From Plasmodium brasilianum (Eukaryota; Apicomplexa; Aconoidasida; Haemosporida; Plasmodiidae), in the NCBI RefSeq assembly GCF_023973825.1, contig NC_090123.1:1409501-1473500 (forward strand): a DNA stretch of 64,000 nucleotides. The letters run 5' to 3'. Below are positions 58,061 to 64,000 of the stretch, piece after piece; position 1 is the stretch's first letter; the number at the start of each line of letters is the position of its first letter. A model generated the notes under the pieces. It had not been told where the DNA came from. It worked only from the letters and a program-made list of their open reading frames with translations, and did no database searches. The position numbers and the translations under genes were made by a program.

Positions 58061-59384
58061 TACTGTTACTGTTCCTATTTTATTGTCGCTATTATTACTG
58101 CAAAAAACAAATTAAATGAACAAACAAATAAATTAATAAGCAAATGAATAATTAAAAACGTAAATTAAAATAAATTAAAATAAATGGTCAATTTTGTTCT
58201 TTCAAAAGTTTTCATTACGCATGCCGCTAAAACTCTGCATTAACGGGCTATATATTTCCTCCTTTTGTTGTTTCAATTCTTTCATAAATGAAGATCATTT
58301 TTTATGCTTCTTCGGCATTCTCGGCATCTTCAACTATATCAACTATTTCAACGCGCTTTTGAAAAAGATAAAAATTGCAGTTCGAAAAAGGAACTATAAG
58401 TGGGCGAATTATGTTTAGATATCCGTAACAAAAAAAAAAAATAAAATAAAATCAAGAGAAAATGAGGAGAAAATGAAGGAAAAACGAAGGGAAAGATGGT
58501 ATAATTAAGAGCTTGCACAGTCAGGTAAAACACACATACATATATAATGGCACTCTTTTCTTTACTACTAAATGCGATAAAACTGCACAATTTAAGAAAG
58601 CGTAATGAAGTTAGCCTGCTTGAAAATAAAATGACCCGTACATATAAAATGTATGTAGAATTTATGTAGACTTGATTGGGTGAGATATCTTTTTTTTCTT
58701 TTTTATTTTGTTCTTATGAATACAAAATTCGACATGGTATTTTCCTCCTTTTCAGTATGGGCTCAAATGAACGTTTCATATAAATGCGATTACTTTGTAG
58801 GATTAAATGTTTATTTTTTGTAGTAGTCATAAGAAAAAAGAAGGGAGATTTTAAGGAACTACGGGTTTTCCCTTACGTCATATTGTGTACAAGGGCTATG
58901 ATAAATACTTGAATACATATATATATATATATATATATATTGAGATGCATATATCTATGCAATATATTATGCATGTATTAATACATATAAAGCATATAAA
59001 AGAAAAGGAAAAAAAAAAAAAAAAAAAAATTAAAATTAAAATTAAAACTAAAATTAAAACTAAAATTAAAACTAAAATAAAATAAAATAAATAAAAGTCA
59101 GCCTTTTTCTAGGCCCATCCGAATTGCAGCTCCATATTACTCTAAATGGAGCATACACCGAGCAATTTTCTTCATTGTATCATTGTTGGTAACAACAAAA
59201 ATATTGATAGTTCTTTTTGTGCTTTAATAGCTTCTTACAATTAGTGTAAATAAAAAAAAAGAATAATTCGTGTTTTCATGTGTGCATATTTGTATAAATG
59301 TACGTTTTGAAAAGGAATAAAAAGTAGGATGCGGCAAAAAAAAAAAAAAAAATAGTAAAATTAAATAGTAAAATTAAATAATAA

Positions 59385-59515
59385 AGCAAAATGGTAAAGC
59401 AAAATGGTAAAGCAAAATGGTAAAGCAAAATGGTAAAACAAAGTGGTAAAACAAAATGGTAAAACAAAATGGTAAAACAAAATGGTAAAACAAAATGGTA
59501 AAACAAAATAAGGTT
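59385..59515. repeat. 13-base repeat AAAATGGTAAAGC / AAAATGGTAAAAC
   Basis: About ten copies. The first half carries GC and the second half AC, so two subfamilies have spread. Confidence 0.88.
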
Positions 59516-60014
59516 AAATGAAAAAAAAAAATCAACATGCCGACAAATCAGCAACTTCGGTCAAGTGGTAAAATTATATATAAGTGCTTATGTTAAAAAA
59601 ATTAATTCAATTAATTAAATCAACTAATTTAACTAAATTAATAAAATTAATAGAATTAATAAAACAGAATTAATAAAACAGAATTAATAAAACAGAATTA
59701 ATAAAATTAAGTTATTGCTGTCATATCATATCCTTTTTTCATTTACTCTATTTCTTTAGGCCAAACTTTTAATGTTTTACACCCCCTTCAAAGTAGCATT
59801 TAACTTATAGTTAATCTTATCCCATTTAAGATACATCATGGTTTTCGTATCGTTCTTGGGGATGGCTCTCCCCCACAACCATATCCATGCAAGCATACAA
59901 TATATACAATATATACAATATAGACAATATATACAATATATACAATATATACAATATATACAATATATACAATATATATATATATATATATATATACATT
60001 CCTGCAAAACACGC

Positions 60015-60430
60015 ATGAGTGATGTAATAAATTCATTATGCCACACGTCATTATGCGCACTCCGGAGTGTTTCCTTTTTTCCCTCTCCCTTTTTTCAAAG
60101 CGCAAATTTGATATGTAAAAAAAATAATTATTACTATTTCGTCCTTTTTTTTTTTTTTTTTTAGAAGCGTTTTGTGCTAATATAGAAGAGGCTTGTAAAA
60201 GAGTGCTTAGTTCCTGTGAGGGCCTACTTCCACTCCTTTTCTTGGCTTCTTTAACAGATATACTGGGCATGTGGCTATGAGGCAGTGCATCCATATGACG
60301 ACGTAACCATATTAATGTCCAAATTTTCTACTCATCTTGGCTGCTCATAACGAATCCGTCCATTTTTCATCATAAAGCGGAAAAGCTTTTATACGGTTGT
60401 TCCCTGCCTCCTCCCCCCGGTAATCTTCCT
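60015..60430. other. GC-elevated island: candidate small spliced gene or structured RNA
   Basis: Visibly richer in G and C than any nearby non-coding DNA. Plus model: ATG 60015 (MSDVINSLCHTSLCALR), donor at 60067, then an 18-T run and TAG acceptor before 60165, continuing AFCANIEEACKRVLSSCEGL to a stop at 60280, 55 residues. Minus model: ATG 60363 or 60294, reading SVKEAKKRSGSRPSQELSTL, with possible splicing to a last exon 59865-59777 (KNDTKTMMYLKWDKINYKL). The two models exclude each other. Several other open frames exist, so a conserved non-coding RNA is also possible. Confidence 0.35.
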
Positions 60431-60447
60431 CCTTGCGCGTTATCAAT

Positions 60448-60790
60448 ATATAATACATAAATATATAATACATAAATATATAATACATATATATATAATA
60501 CATAAATATATAATACATAAATATATAATACATATATATATAATACATAAATATATAATACATATATATATAATACATATATATATAATACATAAATATA
60601 TAATACATATATATATAATACATAAATATATAATACATAAATATATAATACATATATATATAATACATAAATATATAATACATATATATATAATACATAT
60701 ATATATAATACATAAATATATAATACATAAATATATAATACATATATATATAATACATATATATATAATACATATATATATATATAATAC
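60448..60790. repeat. 15-base minisatellite TATAATACATAAATA
   Basis: More than 20 copies, with AAATA and ATATA variants alternating irregularly. It ends about 45 bases from the CLAMP stop codon, so it lies in the 3' UTR or terminator region. The long minus-strand frames through it (YIYMYYIFMYY) are artefacts. Confidence 0.92.
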
Positions 60791-60834
60791 ATATATACAT
60801 ATTTTCCTACCATCCGTGCTTTCGTTCTTTTCTT

Positions 60835-62085
60835 TTAAAACTTGTACTGTGTTTGCGATCCGAATGGGTTGTTCATGCCATCGAAGCTTTTCCCGGGGAA
60901 TTGTTGAGGGAAGTACATACTAGACATATCTTGCATATTTCTACTAGGGAAGTTACCAAAGCTTTGCATGTCTGGTTGATAAGAGGGTGTCGCACCAGAA
61001 AAAGAATATTGTCTTGACATTTGAGGGAAAAAATTTGGATTTAAATTTTGTTGCATACTTGGATGCATATTAGAACCCATATTTAGAGGCATATTAGAAC
61101 CCATATTTGGGGGCATATTCCCGAAGCCCAGGAATCCTTGACCCATCATAGGATTCATACCCATTTTATTGTATTGCATAAAATTAGAAAAAGTATTATC
61201 CATACCTTTACTAAATGGCATTAAATTTGTATAACTGGAACTTCTAGGCATCATCATATTATTTGTATCATTAAAAAGAGGTTGATACATTGCTTTAGCG
61301 TTCATAGGATTTCTATTATGCATATTCATTTGGTCAATATGCGATTTTTTTTGAGTACTTTTGTTAGATAAATCTAATAGTAATAAGCAAACAAAACAAA
61401 GAGCATATATGCCAGTTGTAATGATAAAAATATAGAAGCAATATGAACATCTAGGAAAAGGATATTGCTGAGCCTTTGTAACTAAATTCCAAGATAAATC
61501 AGTCTCATAATACCAATAAGTCCCTATGCCACCATTAATAATAAATGATAACATAAAGCATCCCATTGATATTAGTATACTCTTTGTAAATAGTATATTC
61601 CATCCAATACATAATATTACAAGTGTACATGATATAACTATGCCACATAAAAGTATTAATGATATAAAAGAAACTCTTTCATATGCTTCTATACGTTTTA
61701 TAATTGCATCTCTACAAGCTTCTTGACATGCAGATGTCCATAGGGATAAACTACCAGCAGATTCAGCATGTTTTCCTACTTGAATCCCTTCACTTCCTTT
61801 ACTCCGCATATTTTGTACTCTCTGTGACCATGTCTCTACGTGTTTGTCATCATATATTACTTTATACAATCCATAGTATGTATAGTCAACATATAATGAA
61901 TGCTCACTACCACGAAACATGTACTTGTATTCAATTGGTTCTGCTTCCCTCCATGTAGTCATAACTGTGGTCAATATTTGCGGAACTGCGCTTATAAAAC
62001 CTATTGTCATTATTACATTTAAAACTCGAAGTGCATTTTTGGACAGAGGAGGAACAATGGGTTTCGTCTTGCGCATTCTGCCCAT
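60835..62085 (-). CDS. CLAMP: claudin-like apicomplexan microneme protein
   Basis: Single exon, 416 residues. CLAMP is a conserved apicomplexan four-helix membrane protein of micronemes that is essential for host-cell invasion. Visible here are a short cytosolic N-terminus (MGRMRKTKPIVPPLSKN), helix 1 (about 18-40), a large first extracellular loop with paired aromatic and Cys residues (WTSACQEACRD before helix 2), helices at about 137-161 (SFISLILLCGIVISCTLVIL), 168-190 (ISMGCFMLSFIINGGIG) and 215-240 (IFIITTGIYALCFVCLLLLD), and a long Met/Asn/Gly/Pro/Gln-rich cytosolic tail ending QTQYKF. The claudin-like topology, the tail and the position beside PRP22 agree with CLAMP in other Plasmodium species. 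ATG 62085 is the first in-frame ATG; the frame is open 240 bases further upstream but starts from no ATG. Confidence 0.9.
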   Translation of the reverse strand: MGRMRKTKPIVPPLSKNALRVLNVIMTIGFISAVPQILTTVMTTWREAEPIEYKYMFRGSEHSLYVDYTYYGLYKVIYDDKHVETWSQRVQNMRSKGSEGIQVGKHAESAGSLSLWTSACQEACRDAIIKRIEAYERVSFISLILLCGIVISCTLVILCIGWNILFTKSILISMGCFMLSFIINGGIGTYWYYETDLSWNLVTKAQQYPFPRCSYCFYIFIITTGIYALCFVCLLLLDLSNKSTQKKSHIDQMNMHNRNPMNAKAMYQPLFNDTNNMMMPRSSSYTNLMPFSKGMDNTFSNFMQYNKMGMNPMMGQGFLGFGNMPPNMGSNMPLNMGSNMHPSMQQNLNPNFFPQMSRQYSFSGATPSYQPDMQSFGNFPSRNMQDMSSMYFPQQFPGKSFDGMNNPFGSQTQYKF

Positions 62086-62162
62086 TTTCCCGTCCCTGCT
62101 ATTTGCGCCGTCTATTAATAGTTTTCTAATATGTGCTTCGTTCCTTTTACTATTTATTTTCT

Positions 62163-62285
62163 TTCTCGTTTTCGCTGTCTCGTTTTCTGTCTCTTTTGCT
62201 GTCTCTTTTGCTGTCTCTTTTGCTGTCTCGTTTTCTGTCTCGTTTTCTGTCTCGTTTTCTGTCTCTTTTGCTGTCTTTTTCGTTG
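62163..62285 (-). repeat. GAAAACGAGACA / AAAGAGACAGCA repeat just upstream of CLAMP
   Basis: About eight 12- to 15-base units, in frame with CLAMP (TENE and AKE peptides on minus) but upstream of its first ATG. It is read as 5' UTR unless an upstream exon supplies a start. Confidence 0.75.
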
Positions 62286-63094
62286 ACTTTTTTTTTTTTC
62301 TTTTTTTGTAAAAAACGAAATGCACTATTTTTCCCCCCTTTATGCGTTACTGGCGACACGCATATTTTGGCTCGTTTTTACGTGTTGCTACGTATTATTA
62401 CGTATTCAACTGAGTTAATGAGGTATCAACATATATATATACGTGCATACAAAAAGCAGACTTGTGCATGCGTGCTCTCCTTATTTCTTATGTATCGTGC
62501 GCTTTGGGATTTCACTCGCCTATACTTGTATAGGTGAATATATATATATATATATATATATGTATAGGTATAATATATATATGTACAAACGTGTGGCGGT
62601 AAATATTGGTGTATATACGAAAGTGCATATGTATATACAGGCAGAAGCAAAAGAACTATTTTGAATGCACTCCTGAACACACTTCTGTTTTTGCACTCGG
62701 GAGAGCACTATATTTATATGACCCTTTCTATGTACACTTATTGAACGATATGTTATATATTCTTAAGAGAATTATATTTTAAAAATGTACACGACGTGGA
62801 AACTCGAAAATGCCATATTTATGAAAAAACGAGAAAATATTATACATATGTGTGTGTGTATTTGAATTATGCACATATTATGTGCGTATTGTATGTATGT
62901 ATGTATGTATGGGGATGCGTATTTGTGTCCACACACCTGGAACTGCAATATGTTTATATAATATTTTATTTTTCTTTCGAAATGATGTGTATAACCATTT
63001 GCTAAAACTGTATTTAACCCCTTATTATTAAACACATAGCAATGTTTTAAAATGTGCATGCACTACAAAAAAAAAAGAAAAAAAAAGAAAGAAA

Positions 63095-63134
<40 letters not shown>

Positions 63135-64000
63135 GTACAAAATGTATACATTTATATGTGTAATAAAAAAATTACTCTCCCATGGTTTAAAAAAAAAAAA
63201 AAAAATAGTAACACCAACTCGTCTTCTACATTTTTTCATAAAATAAAAAAAAAGAAAATTTTTTTTTTAAAAGTTGTGTTTTATATTTAAAGTTATTCTG
63301 TTATCCTGTTACTTCTTATTTTGTTTTGACTATTATTTTTTTTTTTTTTTTTTTTCCTCGAAGAACAAACAACATACGTCTTTTTTTTCCTCTTTTGGGA
63401 TGAACGTACAAACGCACTTAAATTTTTTAACCTTTCGCAAATGGAGCTAAATGAAGCATTTTATTTTTTTTAAATTTGCTTCAACATTTTGAACTCTTAG
63501 AAAGTACAATATTATACCAGAAAAAAAAAAAAAAAAAGTTAACTTGAGTTGTTTTGAAAAAAAATCAAGAGTGAATTTGTTTATTTTTTTCAGTCTTTAT
63601 TATTTTTTATTTTATTATTTATTATTTTTATTTTATTTTTTTTGCAGTCAGATTTTGTTGCATGCATATTATATACTGCTTAACACTAAATTTGTGTATA
63701 CCTGTGTGAATGGATTGAGCGAAAAGACAAAAGTTGATAAAAATGTTGTAATTAGGGAAAAATGAAATAAAACGAAATGAAATAAGATTAAATAAGTAAA
63801 TTGGGTAAGGTTGAACGCCAAAAAAAAAAAAAAGAAAAAAAAGAAAAAAAAGAAAAAAAAAAAAAAAAAAGTAACTGTTAACAATTAACAGTTAAAATAA
63901 CTAAAACTGCTGCACCATACAATACACATGAAACGAAACCTATTTTTTCTATTTTATTTTTATGCTGTTAATTCAGCCTACACCCCATGTAACTCTGTAG
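62286..64000. promoter_or_regulatory. CLAMP upstream region
   Basis: No gene seen. It contains AT dinucleotide tracts (62538-62560 and 63103-63130), long T- and A-runs (63336-63355 and 63821-63870) and two TGCATGCA words at 63055-63062 and 63659-63666, the palindrome known to be bound by AP2-EXP and AP2-Sp family domains. The same word occurs elsewhere in the window, so use here is only suggested. Confidence 0.45.

Larger units (their letters stand above)
57536..60834. other. intergenic region between PRP22 and CLAMP
   Basis: 3.3 kb, mostly repeats: a 30-base array (57925-58060), TATA tract at 57756-57776, TAAAATTAAAA at 59030-59095, a 13-base array (59385-59515), TAATAAAACAGAAT at 59645-59705, TATACAATA at 59895-59985 and a 15-base array (60448-60790). 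A less AT-rich island at about 60015-60430 is listed separately. Confidence 0.55.

Noticed and set aside
58194..58418. Plus ORF of 74 residues upstream of PRP22
   Set aside because: No ATG-context, splice or composition support; amino-acid make-up expected of AT-rich spacer.
60345..60813. Two overlapping minus ORFs of about 150 residues (YIYMYYIFMYY and VLYIYVLYI)
   Set aside because: Both are the 15-base minisatellite in different frames, and both frames being open together is a repeat artefact.

Overview
The window is nuclear DNA from a malaria parasite (genus Plasmodium). Evidence for this: very AT-rich sequence, long poly(dA:dT) tracts, dense micro- and minisatellites, short AT-rich introns with GT..AG borders, Asn/Lys/Asp-rich insertions in proteins, and genes known from Plasmodium: a parasite-type adenosine deaminase, a RAP-domain protein and the claudin-like invasion protein CLAMP. 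It is less AT-extreme than I would expect for P. falciparum and clearly less GC-rich than P. vivax. A P. malariae- or P. ovale-like species is my guess, not a demonstration. From memory, ADA, a LEM3/CDC50 protein, PRP22 and CLAMP lie together on P. falciparum chromosome 10, so this looks like a conserved syntenic block.

Layout, left to right: a three-exon beta-propeller-like gene on minus (937-4323) and a four-exon gene on plus (6923-12368) share a 2.6 kb divergent promoter. Next come a WD40 gene on plus (13976-16057) and, convergent to it, a SpoU-type RNA methyltransferase on minus (16779-19067). Then come a LEM3/CDC50 flippase subunit on minus (20587-22155), a small unknown gene on minus (25114-25464), adenosine deaminase on plus (27438-28529), a signal-peptide-bearing type I membrane protein on minus (30171-33473) and a RAP protein on minus (35086-36417). 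After a 6.8 kb gene-poor gap come ORC3 on plus (43181-47653), the elongation factor SPT4 on plus (50414-51575), the DEAH helicase PRP22 on minus (52483-57535) and CLAMP on minus (60835-62085).

The genes are individually transcribed housekeeping and invasion genes. They cover RNA processing (PRP22, SPT4, RAP and SpoU proteins), DNA replication (ORC3), purine salvage (ADA), lipid flipping (CDC50) and host-cell invasion (CLAMP). I see no operon, mobile element, CRISPR array, rRNA or tRNA gene.

Reading splice sites by eye resolved several structures that a plain ORF scan splits or misses. These are a GC-AG intron and a hidden first exon in the first gene, an apparent one-base frameshift in a 17-A run plus three small 3' exons in the second gene, a hidden signal-peptide exon in the membrane protein, a 35-base first exon in SPT4, and a 57-base exon carrying the DEAH box of PRP22. 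Two islands (about 37120-38010 and 60015-60430) look coding-like or RNA-like but remain unassigned. They are the best places to look for undescribed genes.
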